From Acidobacteria bacterium 13_1_20CM_3_53_8 (GTDB lineage Bacteria; Acidobacteriota; Blastocatellia; Pyrinomonadales; Pyrinomonadaceae), in contig MNJR01000011.1 in NCBI GenBank assembly GCA_001920415.1, forward strand, positions 121,903 to 185,902: DNA of 64,000 nucleotides. The letters run 5' to 3'. Of the stretch, positions 42,823 through 51,685 are shown in pieces. How positions within the stretch are numbered: position 1 is the first letter of the stretch; the number at the start of each line of letters is the position of its first letter. Made by a program: the position numbers and the translations under genes. The notes below the pieces were generated by a model. The model worked only from the letters and a program-made list of their open reading frames with translations. It did no database searches and had not been told where the DNA came from.

Positions 42823-43911
42823 TTAATCCGCAGCAGCAGCGTGAAGCTTGGTTACAGGCTCGCTGCCCGCAGCGCTGCCCTCAATGGGTTCTTGAACGGG
42901 TGTGGCGTGAAAGCCGTTGTTGCCTGTCTGCTCCTGCTTCATCTGGTTAACGTAGGTGAGCCACTTGCCGGGCGCTTCTCTTTCGCCAGAAGTTATCTGG
43001 AAGAAAACTTCTTGAATGCGTCGCGTTATCTCGCCTCGCCCGCCCGTGCCGACCGTGATGCGGTCAACCGTGCGAATGGGTGTGATTTCGGCTGCCGTGC
43101 CAGAGAAGAAAAGTTCATCTGCGACGTAAAGAGCAGCGCGTTGAATGCCGGACTCTACTACGGGAATGGAAAGCTCGCGGCAAATCTGAATCACGCTGTC
43201 GCGCGTGATGCCGGGCAGGATCGAAGAGGATAGAGGAGGCGTTACAACTTTTCCATCGTGCACTAGAAAGATGTTCTCGCCTGAACCTTCGGAGACGAAG
43301 CCGCGATCATCAAGCGCAATGCCTTCCGAGAAACCGTTGACGAGCGCCTCCATCTTGATTAGCTGCGAGTTCATGTAGTTGGCACCGGCCTTCGCCATAG
43401 CGGGCATAGAGTTCGGCGTCAGACGATTCCACGTGGAGACGCAAACATCAACGCCCTTCTCAATCGCTTCGTCGCCTAAATATTTGCCCCAGTCCCAAGC
43501 GCCTATGTAGCAATCGAGCGGGTTCGGAAAAGGGTTGACGCCGAACGCCGGATGCTCTTCGTCAAGACTGCGGAACAGCAGCGGTCTCAAATAGCATTGC
43601 TCTAATCCGCTTCTTCTAACTAATTCGACTGAAGCCGAACAAAGCTCGTCGCGCGTCAAACCGTGATCCATGCGATAAATTTTCGCGGAGTTCAACAAAC
43701 GCTGCATGTGTTCCGTCAGACGAAAGATGGCCGGGCCTCGCTTTGTCTTGTAACAACGAATGCCTTCAAAAACGCTTGAGCCGTAATTCAGAACGTGCGA
43801 CATCACGTGCACGCGCGCTTCGCTCCACGGAATGAATTCGCCGTTGCGCCAAATCTCCGCAGCAATGCGCGGGGACGCTATGTCTTTCGCCTTACCATCT
43901 TTCGGGAACAT
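42823..43911 (-). CDS. ilvE: Branched-chain amino acid aminotransferase
   Basis: PLP-dependent fold-type IV transaminase that makes Leu, Ile and Val from their keto acids with glutamate. Landmarks are VLNYGSSVFEGIRCYKTKRG, the Schiff-base Lys174 in PAMAKAGANYMNSQLIK, the EGIALDDRGFVSEGSGENIF segment and SSILPGITRDSVIQIC near the phosphate-binding region. 362 residues, including an extra low-complexity C-terminal tail of about 35 residues (GNNGFHATPVQEPIEGSAAG and following). Cytosolic. Transcribed alone or with an upstream promoter in the 375-base gap. Confidence 0.93.
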   Translation of the reverse strand: MFPKDGKAKDIASPRIAAEIWRNGEFIPWSEARVHVMSHVLNYGSSVFEGIRCYKTKRGPAIFRLTEHMQRLLNSAKIYRMDHGLTRDELCSASVELVRRSGLEQCYLRPLLFRSLDEEHPAFGVNPFPNPLDCYIGAWDWGKYLGDEAIEKGVDVCVSTWNRLTPNSMPAMAKAGANYMNSQLIKMEALVNGFSEGIALDDRGFVSEGSGENIFLVHDGKVVTPPLSSSILPGITRDSVIQICRELSIPVVESGIQRAALYVADELFFSGTAAEITPIRTVDRITVGTGGRGEITRRIQEVFFQITSGEREAPGKWLTYVNQMKQEQTGNNGFHATPVQEPIEGSAAGSEPVTKLHAAAAD

Positions 43912-44167
43912 GCTTTTCAGTCACTCCTTTTAAGGAATATTATTAAGAGCAGAAGAGAGGTTCTGTAATCAAAGCTGATACAGACATCAAGACCCGCCCG
44001 CGTTCTCGTTTTTGCCCCGTGTAAATTGCACAATAGCTTAAACTCGCGCCCGTTTGCAAGGCACGCTTGATTCCTGTTCCGCCTTAAGCATACCATCATA
44101 AACTGATTCGTCTTGAAGCTAATAAATTGTTAACAGACTTCTTTCTCCAACTGTTGAATGAAGAGAA

Positions 44168-44267
44168 AAAGAGTCTCACGCTGGAGACGCTAAGAAACGC
44201 AAAGGAGTTGAGTGTTATTCCGCCTTGCGCCTTCTCTTTGCTTCTACGGCGTCTTTGCGTGAGACTT
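44168..44267. repeat. Word hairpin O (GACGCTAAGAAACGC family)
   Basis: AGTCTCACGCTGGAGACGCT with AAGAAACGCAAAGG on the left. CCTTGCGCCTTCTCTTTGC with GGCGTCTTTGCGTGAGACT on the right. It lies in the 375-base gap between the divergent ilvE and dipeptidase genes and ends 20 bases before the dipeptidase start. The rest of the gap (43912-44167) has no gene. Confidence 0.8.
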
Positions 44268-44286
44268 ATTGTTTTAGTCCAACTCG

Positions 44287-45546
44287 ATGATTCGTCACGT
44301 GCGCAAGAAATCAACTCTGCTTTTGATCGTAGCGCTCGCGCTCTCTCTTCTAAACAACTGTCGCATGAACACAGAAACGAAAAATCAAACCGCATCGCCC
44401 AGCCCCTCAAAATCTTCTATCAGCGATCCCCTGGAGATTCACCGCCGCGCAATCTCAATAGACATGCACGCAGACACCACACAGCGCATGTACGTCGAAG
44501 GCCTGGACATCAACAATCGCTTGCCGGACGGCCACCTGGACGCCGTGCGAATGCGCGAGGGAGGATTGGACGCGCAGTTCTTCTCCATCTGGGTCAACCC
44601 GGAGATTTACGGCGGCGGTGGGCCTGTCGCCGTCAAGAGCGCAGATGACCAGATAAGGTCTGTGCAGGAGTTGGTCAAAAAGCACCCAGACACTTGGGAG
44701 CTTGCCGCGACAGCAGCAGACATTCGTAGAATTGTTTCCGGGGGAAAGCTTGCGGCGTTGATGGGCTTGGAAGGCGGATATGCTTTGGACGAGCGTTTGG
44801 AGAATGTCGAAAAGTATTACAAGCTTGGCGTGCGTTACATGTCAGTGACGTGGAGTGTGAGCACAAATTGGGCAGGGTCAAGCGGGGACTCTGTGGGACA
44901 ATCGCGCGGCCTGAACGATTTTGGCAGACAGGTCGTACGCGAGATGAATCGTCTGGGGATGATGGTTGATGTGTCGCACGTCTCCGACAGAACTTTCTGG
45001 GATATTGTCAGCACTTCGTCGAAACCAATCATCGCAACGCACTCTAATTGCCGGGCGATTGCGAACGTTCCTAGAAATTTAACTGATGAGATGATTCAGG
45101 CAGTTGCGAAATCCGGCGGAGTAGTTTGCGTGGTCTTCTTCCCGGAATTTCTAGAACCCGGTTGGAGCCAGAAACGCCAGCAAGTTGACGCGCAGATTGC
45201 GCCGCTTCTACGACGTGCTTCTGACGCAGAAGCTGGCGACGCAGCGCACAAGAAGGTCGCGCGCGACCGCGTTCGCATTGAAGAGTACGCGCGACGCCTT
45301 CCGCCCGTAACGGTCTCGCGCATAGCCGACCACATTGACCACATAGTGAAACTCGTGGGCATTGACCACGTAGGCATAGGCTCAGATTTCGACGGCGTTC
45401 AAGCCGTGCCGAGCGATCTTTCCTCTGTCGCGCAACTTCCGAATTTGACTGTGGAACTTTTGCGGCGCGGCTATTCGGAAGAAGATATTGATAAAATTTT
45501 AGGCGGAAACATTCTGCGTGTCATGGAAGAGGTAGAGAGACGTTGA
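44287..45546 (+). CDS. Peptidase M19 (membrane/renal dipeptidase family) lipoprotein
   Basis: Zn-dependent dipeptidase, 419 residues, exported as a lipoprotein: signal peptide with LIVALALSLLNNC, Cys25. Metal ligands of M19 enzymes are visible in order: SIDMHADTT, LMGLEGGYAL (Glu), IIATHSNCRAIAN (His), and the C-terminal GIDHVGIGSDFDGVQ. It hydrolyses dipeptides, including D-amino-acid-containing ones, outside the cytoplasm. The final codons overlap the next gene: TTGA, with TTG as the nfo start. First gene of a three-gene operon with nfo and a GntR-type regulator. Confidence 0.92.
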   Translation: MIRHVRKKSTLLLIVALALSLLNNCRMNTETKNQTASPSPSKSSISDPLEIHRRAISIDMHADTTQRMYVEGLDINNRLPDGHLDAVRMREGGLDAQFFSIWVNPEIYGGGGPVAVKSADDQIRSVQELVKKHPDTWELAATAADIRRIVSGGKLAALMGLEGGYALDERLENVEKYYKLGVRYMSVTWSVSTNWAGSSGDSVGQSRGLNDFGRQVVREMNRLGMMVDVSHVSDRTFWDIVSTSSKPIIATHSNCRAIANVPRNLTDEMIQAVAKSGGVVCVVFFPEFLEPGWSQKRQQVDAQIAPLLRRASDAEAGDAAHKKVARDRVRIEEYARRLPPVTVSRIADHIDHIVKLVGIDHVGIGSDFDGVQAVPSDLSSVAQLPNLTVELLRRGYSEEDIDKILGGNILRVMEEVERR

Positions 45547-46436
45547 GCAAGGCGGCTAAATCGAAAAAGCATTCACCACGCATTGGATTTCACGCGCCGA
45601 TTACGGGCGGGCTTCATAATGCTCTTTTGAAAGCGCGCTCTCTTGATTGCGATACTGTGCAGATATTTTCGCGTAACCCGCGCGGGTGGATGGCTCGGCC
45701 TTTGACGGATGAAGAGATTAAGAATTTTAAGAAAGTGAGAGCAGAGACGAACATCTCGCCTGTCGTGATTCATGCGAACTATCTTATTAATCTCGCAGCA
45801 GCCGACCCGAACGTGTTGGAAAAATCGCGCGCCTCTTTTCGTGAAGAGGTAGAGCGAGGCGTAAGGCTCGGCGCGGATTTTTTGGTTGTTCATCCGGGCA
45901 GCGCTCGCGGCTCTTGCGAAGCGGACGGGATTCGCACCTGCGCGGAGAGTTTGAAACTGGCGTGCGATGGGCTTGAATTAAACTCATTTCGCATTCTTCT
46001 TGAAAACACAGCGGGGCAGGGCGAATGCATAGGCCATCGCTTCGAGCATCTTCGAGAGATAATCGAATTGACACCTCAGTTGAACTTGGGCGTATGTCTG
46101 GACACGGCGCATGCTTTCACCGCCGGCTACGACATTCGAGATGAAGACGGTTTTGTAGCTGCGTTTGAATCTCTTGAAAGAAATGTCTGTCTGGAGAATG
46201 TTCGCGCCGTGCATTTTAACGATTCAAAAGCGGATTATAATTCCAGAGTTGATCGCCACTGGCATATAGGGTTAGGCCACATAGGACTAGATGCCCTGCG
46301 ACGCGTGGCGCAGCACCCTAAACTTGCGCACGCTGCATTCTTGCTGGAAACTCCACAGGACGAAATAAGAGACGACGAGCGCAACATTGACGTGCTGCGA
46401 TCTTTTTTTGGTGATAGCAAAAGGAAGAATCATTGA
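45543..46436 (+). CDS. nfo: Endonuclease IV
   Basis: AP endonuclease of base-excision repair, a trinuclear zinc TIM barrel. Zinc-ligand and signature segments are all present: VVIHANYLINLAA, FLVVHPGSARGS, ILLENTAGQGECIGH, LGVCLDTAHAFTAGYD, AVHFNDSKADYNSRVDRHWH and LLETPQDE. 297 residues is near the usual 280-300. It starts at TTG 45543 overlapping the stop of the dipeptidase gene, so its translation should depend on that gene. Its own stop overlaps the next ATG by four bases. Confidence 0.95.
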   Translation: MSKAAKSKKHSPRIGFHAPITGGLHNALLKARSLDCDTVQIFSRNPRGWMARPLTDEEIKNFKKVRAETNISPVVIHANYLINLAAADPNVLEKSRASFREEVERGVRLGADFLVVHPGSARGSCEADGIRTCAESLKLACDGLELNSFRILLENTAGQGECIGHRFEHLREIIELTPQLNLGVCLDTAHAFTAGYDIRDEDGFVAAFESLERNVCLENVRAVHFNDSKADYNSRVDRHWHIGLGHIGLDALRRVAQHPKLAHAAFLLETPQDEIRDDERNIDVLRSFFGDSKRKNH

Positions 46437-46693
46437 TGGACATTCAACTGAAAGACCGCTCGGAAGGCCCTGCCTACTTGCAGGTGCGCACGCAGATTGA
46501 AGCGCGCATACGCGAAGGCCGATTGAAAGCGGGCGACACGCTGCCGTCGCCCGCCACGCTCGCACAGAAACTCTCTATTGATAAAGGCGAAGTGCAGCGC
46601 GCCTATTTCGAGCTTGAACGAAACGGCCTTCTGGCGAAAACGGTTGGCAAGGATTTTCTTGGGAAGGAAAAGAGCACTTATACGGTGAAATAA
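46433..46693 (+). CDS. Stand-alone GntR-type winged-helix protein
   Basis: 86-residue DNA-binding protein comprising only a GntR/YtrA-like winged helix: PAYLQVRTQIEARIREGRLK, then GDTLPSPATLAQKLSIDKGE and VQRAYFELERNGLLAKT. There is no effector or aminotransferase domain. Its ATG overlaps the nfo stop by four bases (46433-46436). It may autoregulate the dipeptidase-nfo operon (inference). Confidence 0.82.
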   Translation: MMDIQLKDRSEGPAYLQVRTQIEARIREGRLKAGDTLPSPATLAQKLSIDKGEVQRAYFELERNGLLAKTVGKDFLGKEKSTYTVK

Positions 46694-46803
46694 ATATCAG
46701 GCTGAAAAGAAGAAGATAGAATCTGGCAACGGCGAATCACACAATCCAGATATGCTATTATCTCAAACAGTAGCAAGTAGGTGGGACTGCGAAATGAGGT
46801 GCT

Positions 46804-47364
46804 ATGTCGGTACAGATTGCGCGCAAGCATTTTAATGTCACGGAATTCTATCGTATGGCGACGGCAGGGGTGTTCTCTGAGGACGACCGTGTAGAGCTTA
46901 TTGAAGGTGAGATCATTGAAATGAGTCCGATTGGCAGCCGTCATGCTTCGTGCGTGGGAAGATTGACTGAACTATTCGGGCGAGTGGCTGGCGTTGAGTC
47001 AATTGTCTGGGTGCAGAATCCCGTTCATCTAGACGAATATTCCGAACCTCTACCGGACATCGCTCTGCTCAAGCGCCGGGATGACTTTTATGCCGGAAGC
47101 TATCCTGCGCCAGCCGATGTACTTCTTCTCATTGAAGTGTCAGATACTTCGGTCGAGTATGACCGCGAGATCAAAGTGCCGCTTTATGCAGGGGCAAAGA
47201 TTCCCGAAGTGTGGCTCGTCAATCTGCCTGCGGACGTTATTGAAATTTACAGGCAGCCCGTGAATGGTAGGTACATGGAAATCCAGCAGGCTAAACGCGG
47301 CGAGTCCGTCACGCTATCAATGATCCCTACTCTTTTGCTCGACGCGAATAGTATTTTAGGATAG
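46804..47364 (+). CDS. Uma2 family endonuclease-like protein
   Basis: 186-residue Uma2/DUF820 protein, a PD-(D/E)XK-fold family abundant in cyanobacteria and other phyla. Core residues are EDDRVELIEGEIIEMSPIG, LPDIALLKRRDD, LLIEVSDTSVEYDREIK (Asp, Glu and Lys) and PLYAGAKIPEVWLVNLP. Activity has not been established for most family members. ATG 46804 has GAGGT upstream. Isolated gene. Confidence 0.9.
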   Translation: MSVQIARKHFNVTEFYRMATAGVFSEDDRVELIEGEIIEMSPIGSRHASCVGRLTELFGRVAGVESIVWVQNPVHLDEYSEPLPDIALLKRRDDFYAGSYPAPADVLLLIEVSDTSVEYDREIKVPLYAGAKIPEVWLVNLPADVIEIYRQPVNGRYMEIQQAKRGESVTLSMIPTLLLDANSILG

Positions 47365-47554
47365 GCGCGACCGTCTAAAACTCACTCTACTTAACCACCC
47401 GATAAGTTAGCCTCTCAACAACGTGGTGTGGAAGAATGACAGTCCTTAAACATTTCATCGTTTACTATTTCCACAGTCTGATGGTTTTCGCCAGTTGCTT
47501 TTGAAGAGAAAAATTCTCTTGAATAAGAAAAGATAAAAGGCTGATACTTCTATT

Positions 47555-48592
47555 GTGAATAGAAAAGCGACTTCATCATTGCCTCTTCCAAAAAAAATCC
47601 TATTTTATCTGATCTCATATACCATAATTATAATCGTCGCTTTCTCTCTCCTGGAAGTGCTTGCGCGGTTGAAGGGGTTTCGGCCATTCACTGTGAAGCA
47701 GGCAGACATTGTGGTTGAGCCGGGAGGGAAGTTTTTTACAAGTCACCCTACACTCGGTTACACAAACCTGCCGGGAAAATTCAAAGTCACATTAGCCGGA
47801 ACATACTCTTTCAGGGCTACCAATCTGGATAATACTTTAAGAGTCACACACGCGCTGGACGACTCGAATCTGACAGCAGCTAAAGAGGAGGTGTGGGTCT
47901 TTGGCGATTCCATTACATACGGCTGGTCTGTTAACGATGAGGAATCATACTCCTGGTTATTGCAGGAGAGATTCCCTAACTACGAAATAGTTAACTTCGG
48001 AGTCAGCGGGTACGGTACGCTGCATTCGTTAATCCAACTCAGGGAGGCGCTCCAAACGGGTCGCAAGCCCAGACTTGTCATCTTAGCCTACGCCTCATGG
48101 CACGATGTGAGAAACACATTTACAAGAAGCAGAAGAAAATTGATTTTACCTTCAAGCCATTTAGGGCCTGTCAATCAGCCCTACGCACGGCTGACCGACG
48201 ACGGCAGGCTGGAGATTTTTCGAGATGCTGAAGCGTATAGGGAGTTTCCTTTTGCGCGTCACTCTGCATTCATAAACGCGCTCGAAGAAATTTATGATGG
48301 ATATGAAGAACGCCACGCTCGCAGCCACGAAGTGACTAAAGCAATTTTGAAGGAGATTTTTGACCTCTGTAGAGCAAACAGGATTGAGTTGATCGTTGCC
48401 GCCCTGACATACGATGCCACCACTTCCGATACGCTGGAATATTGCGAGAGGGAAGGGGTAAAGACAGTTAGCATGTTTGTTGATTTGACCATCAAGGCAA
48501 ACAACAATCTCCCTTACGACTCTCATCCCAGCGCTATTGCTCATCAACAGTATGCACAGAAATTGGAGTCAGTCTTGCGAGCCGGGTTATAG
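47555..48592 (+). CDS. Membrane-anchored SGNH/GDSL hydrolase
   Basis: 345-residue protein with an N-terminal membrane helix (LISYTIIIIVAFSLLEVLA, 18-36) and an SGNH domain outside the membrane. Catalytic blocks are WVFGDSITYGWSV (Ser in GDS), FGVSGYG (block II Gly), LVILAYASWHDVRNTF (block III region), and DSHPSAIAHQQYA (Asp-x-x-His variant near the end). Such enzymes are esterases or polysaccharide O-acyl transferases/esterases. The start is GTG 47555; AAAAGG precedes it. More AT-rich than the neighbours and alone between two gaps, possibly acquired. Confidence 0.82.
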   Translation: MNRKATSSLPLPKKILFYLISYTIIIIVAFSLLEVLARLKGFRPFTVKQADIVVEPGGKFFTSHPTLGYTNLPGKFKVTLAGTYSFRATNLDNTLRVTHALDDSNLTAAKEEVWVFGDSITYGWSVNDEESYSWLLQERFPNYEIVNFGVSGYGTLHSLIQLREALQTGRKPRLVILAYASWHDVRNTFTRSRRKLILPSSHLGPVNQPYARLTDDGRLEIFRDAEAYREFPFARHSAFINALEEIYDGYEERHARSHEVTKAILKEIFDLCRANRIELIVAALTYDATTSDTLEYCEREGVKTVSMFVDLTIKANNNLPYDSHPSAIAHQQYAQKLESVLRAGL

Positions 48593-48943
48593 CGAATATT
48601 CAGCAAGCCCATCATTTTCAAATCGCCTCGCCATTAATTAATCTAGTGCTCGACAAGCGCAAACCTCGTGAGCTAACATAACGAAACCTTTTCGAGGTAG
48701 GGAGCGTTAAGTTTCGAGATGAATCGTTTTAATCAGCAAATTCTGAAACTCGCCCTTACGGTGCCGTACGGCGACCGCGCCTGACATCTCACGCGCGCGG
48801 CTCGGCTGCTGCGGCTCACCTCTAATCGCTAAAAATTAGAATTCAAAAGAGAGGCGGCGCTTTACTAGAAGTTGCCTTCTCGGTGCTTTGCGTGCGCGCT
48901 CTTGTCTGTGGTTAAGTGTAGAGAATCTGTAAAGGTGATAGCG
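48593..48943. other. 351-base region upstream of leuS
   Basis: No gene is seen. Contains ACCTCGTGAGCTAACATAAC and AACCTTTTCGAGGTAGGG, partly complementary (CCTCG/CGAGG), but no T-box or leader peptide of the leuS type that I can recognise. Confidence 0.4.
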
Positions 48944-51502
48944 ATGGACGAAAAATATTTTCCAGAAAAAGTTGAAGAGAAGTGGCAGCAGCGTTGGGAA
49001 GAATCTGGCGCGTTTGAAGTGTATGTGGACGAGGCGAAGCCTGAGTTCTATTGCCTGGAGATGCTGCCGTACCCTTCAGGCTTCCTGCACATGGGGCACG
49101 TGCGCAACTACTCAATCGGCGACGCGATCTCCTGGTACAAGCGGCTGCGTGGGTTCAATGTGATTCACCCTATTGGCTGGGACAGTTTCGGGCAGCCAGC
49201 GGAGCAGGCCGCTATAAAGCGCGGCGTGAACCCGCGCGACTGGACGGAAGAGAATATCGGGCACATGCGCGGTCAAATGAAGCGTCTGGGCATAAGCTAC
49301 GACTGGCGGCGAGAGATTGCTGCGCACGCGCCCGAATATTACAAGTGGGATCAGTGGTTCTTCTTGAAAATGTACGAGCGCGGTTTGGCTTATCGCAAGA
49401 TGTCGCAGATAAACTGGTGCCCGCGCGAAGAGACAGTGCTGTCGAACGAACAATCGTCGGGCGGCGTGTGTTGGCGCTGCGGCACTCAGGTAGAGAAGAG
49501 GGATTTGGAGCAATGGTTTTTGCGCACGACCCGTTACGCCCAGCAGTTGCTGGACGGAATGAAGGAGATAGAGACGGGCTGGCCTGAGCGTGTGTTGACG
49601 ATGCAGCGCAACTGGATAGGACGAAGCGAGGGCGCTTACTTAGATTTTCAGATAAAGGGCACGGAAGAACGTGTGCGCGTCTTCACGACTCGCATTGACA
49701 CCATCTACGGCGCGAACGCGATTGTGATGGCGGCAGAGCATACGCTGTTAGCTAAACTTTTAGAAAACTCTCAGTTAAAGCCGGACGTTGAGCGGTTCGC
49801 AGAAAAAGTGCGCGCCACGCGCAGGCGTTTGGAGCCGGGCGAAGAGGAAGCGAAGGAGGGCATCAACACCGGTATGTTGGCTATAAATCCTTTCAGCGGC
49901 GAGAGCATCCCCGTGTGGATTGCGAACTACGTGCTGATGGAGTATGGCACGGGCGCTGTGATGAGTGTGCCTGCGCACGACGAGCGCGATTTCGAGTTCG
50001 CCCAGAAATATTCTCTGCCGATTCGTCAGGTCATAGGGCGCATCTCTCATGACCAGAAAATTGTGCCGACTACCGAAGAAGGCGGAGGCGACCAGTCAGC
50101 CGTGATGACTCAGGCTTTTACGGATTACGGCGCGCTGATTAACTCTGGCGAATGGAGCGGGAAGCTGTCGGAAGATGCAAAGCGCGAGATGGCCGAGTTT
50201 TCCGAAAAGAATGGTTTTGGCGAGGCGGCTGTTACTTATCGTTTGCGCGACTGGGGCATCTCGCGCCAGAGATTCTGGGGCGCGCCGATTCCTATTGTTT
50301 ACTGCCAGAGGTGCGGCATTGTGCCTGTGCCTGAAAAAGATTTGCCGGTTCGCTTGCCGGAGCGTGCGGATTTTACGGGCGTGGGCCAATCGCCGCTGGC
50401 CGGAGTTTCGGAGTTCGTGAACACGAGTTGCCCTAAGTGCGGAGAACTGGCTAAGCGTGAGACCGATACTATGGACACGTTCGTTGATTCGTCGTGGTAT
50501 TTTTTTCGCTACTGCGATCCAGAAAATTCGCAGATGCCTTTCAGCAAAGATGCTGTTGCGTATTGGATGCCCGTTGACCAGTACATTGGCGGAATCGAGC
50601 ACGCGGTGATGCACCTATTGTACACACGTTTCTGGACGAAGATGATGCGTGACATTGGATTGATCGAATTCGACGAGCCTGTTAAGAACCTGCTGACTCA
50701 AGGCATGGTCACGAACATAGTAGAAGGCACGGGCGAGTGGAAAGCCATGTCTAAGAGTCTGGGCAATGGAGTTGACCCGGACGAAATGATTCAGGCTTAC
50801 GGCTCAGACGCTGTTCGATTGTTCGTGCTCTTTGCAGCGCCGCCCGAAAACGAGTTGCGATGGTCAGAGGCTGGCATAGAGGGCGCTGTGCGTTTCCTGC
50901 GCAGAGTCTATTCGTTCGTCTGGCGATGGCACGAGCGCCTGTCAGATGCCATGCAGAAGGGAAGCGAACCCTCGCAGGAAGAGTTTTCACAGCCAGCGCG
51001 TGCATTGCGCCGAAAGACACACCAGACGGTTGAGCGCATCACGGACGATTTCGAATCGCTACACTTCAACACGAGCGTGGCGGCGTTGATGGAACTGTCG
51101 AACGCTCTCTACGATTTCAACGCGCAGCCCGTCGCGGCTTCGGCTTCTGATGCCTATGCTATTCGTGAAGCGCTGGAATCTCTGGTCTTGATGCTCGCGC
51201 CGTTCGCGCCGCACGTTTCAGAGGAGATGTGGGAGGCTTTGGGGCACGATGGCGGGTTGATTAAAGGCAACGCTCGTTGGCCGAAAGCTAATCCTGATCT
51301 GGCTCGAAAAGAGGAGTTGGAAATTCCAGTGCAGGTCAACGGGAAACTGCGCTCGCGCGTTCTGGTTGCACCAGACATTTCCGAGGAAGAGTTGCGCACG
51401 ATAGCTCTATCGGACGAAAAAGTTAAGAGCTATACGAGCGGGCACGAGATTGTTAAAGTTATAGTCGTCCCGCAACGGCTGGTTAATGTTGTTGTGAAAT
51501 AA
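48944..51502 (+). CDS. leuS: Leucyl-tRNA synthetase
   Basis: Class Ia aminoacyl-tRNA synthetase charging tRNA-Leu, with a CP1 editing domain. ATG 48944 (MDEKYFPEKVEEKWQQRWEE) is chosen over 48872 because AAAGGTGAT lies just upstream and the longer frame adds non-family residues. The HIGH motif is LHMGHVRNYSIGD near residue 50. The editing domain holds NPFSGESIPVWIANYVLMEYG and TGAVMSVPAHDERDFEFA. The KMSKS loop reads WKAMSKSLGNGVDPDEM near 600 (AMSKS). Anticodon-binding and C-terminal domains follow to PQRLVNVVVK. 852 residues, typical. Confidence 0.97.
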   Translation: MDEKYFPEKVEEKWQQRWEESGAFEVYVDEAKPEFYCLEMLPYPSGFLHMGHVRNYSIGDAISWYKRLRGFNVIHPIGWDSFGQPAEQAAIKRGVNPRDWTEENIGHMRGQMKRLGISYDWRREIAAHAPEYYKWDQWFFLKMYERGLAYRKMSQINWCPREETVLSNEQSSGGVCWRCGTQVEKRDLEQWFLRTTRYAQQLLDGMKEIETGWPERVLTMQRNWIGRSEGAYLDFQIKGTEERVRVFTTRIDTIYGANAIVMAAEHTLLAKLLENSQLKPDVERFAEKVRATRRRLEPGEEEAKEGINTGMLAINPFSGESIPVWIANYVLMEYGTGAVMSVPAHDERDFEFAQKYSLPIRQVIGRISHDQKIVPTTEEGGGDQSAVMTQAFTDYGALINSGEWSGKLSEDAKREMAEFSEKNGFGEAAVTYRLRDWGISRQRFWGAPIPIVYCQRCGIVPVPEKDLPVRLPERADFTGVGQSPLAGVSEFVNTSCPKCGELAKRETDTMDTFVDSSWYFFRYCDPENSQMPFSKDAVAYWMPVDQYIGGIEHAVMHLLYTRFWTKMMRDIGLIEFDEPVKNLLTQGMVTNIVEGTGEWKAMSKSLGNGVDPDEMIQAYGSDAVRLFVLFAAPPENELRWSEAGIEGAVRFLRRVYSFVWRWHERLSDAMQKGSEPSQEEFSQPARALRRKTHQTVERITDDFESLHFNTSVAALMELSNALYDFNAQPVAASASDAYAIREALESLVLMLAPFAPHVSEEMWEALGHDGGLIKGNARWPKANPDLARKEELEIPVQVNGKLRSRVLVAPDISEEELRTIALSDEKVKSYTSGHEIVKVIVVPQRLVNVVVK

Positions 51503-51560
51503 GAGAGGCTCAAGTAAAGGATTGGTGTTGATGAAAGAGTAAGATGATGATAAGAGAAAG

Positions 51561-51647
51561 AACTATCCACGCGCACCACACGAAAAAACATGAAGAGAAA
51601 CAGCTTCTTCTTTCGCGTCGTTTCGTGTGATGCGCGTGGATAGTTTT
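51561..51647. repeat. Word hairpin P (CACACGAAA family)
   Basis: AACTATCCACGCGCACCACA with CGAAAAAACATGAAG on the left. CTTCTTTCGCGTCGTTTCGT with GTGATGCGCGTGGATAGTTT on the right. It sits between co-directional leuS and the phosphodiesterase gene. Same family as hairpin L (CTATCCAC and TTTCGTGTGA shared). Confidence 0.85.
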
Positions 51648-51685
51648 CATTTTCACCGATTCTTGACTTGAGCTATAAGAAAAAG

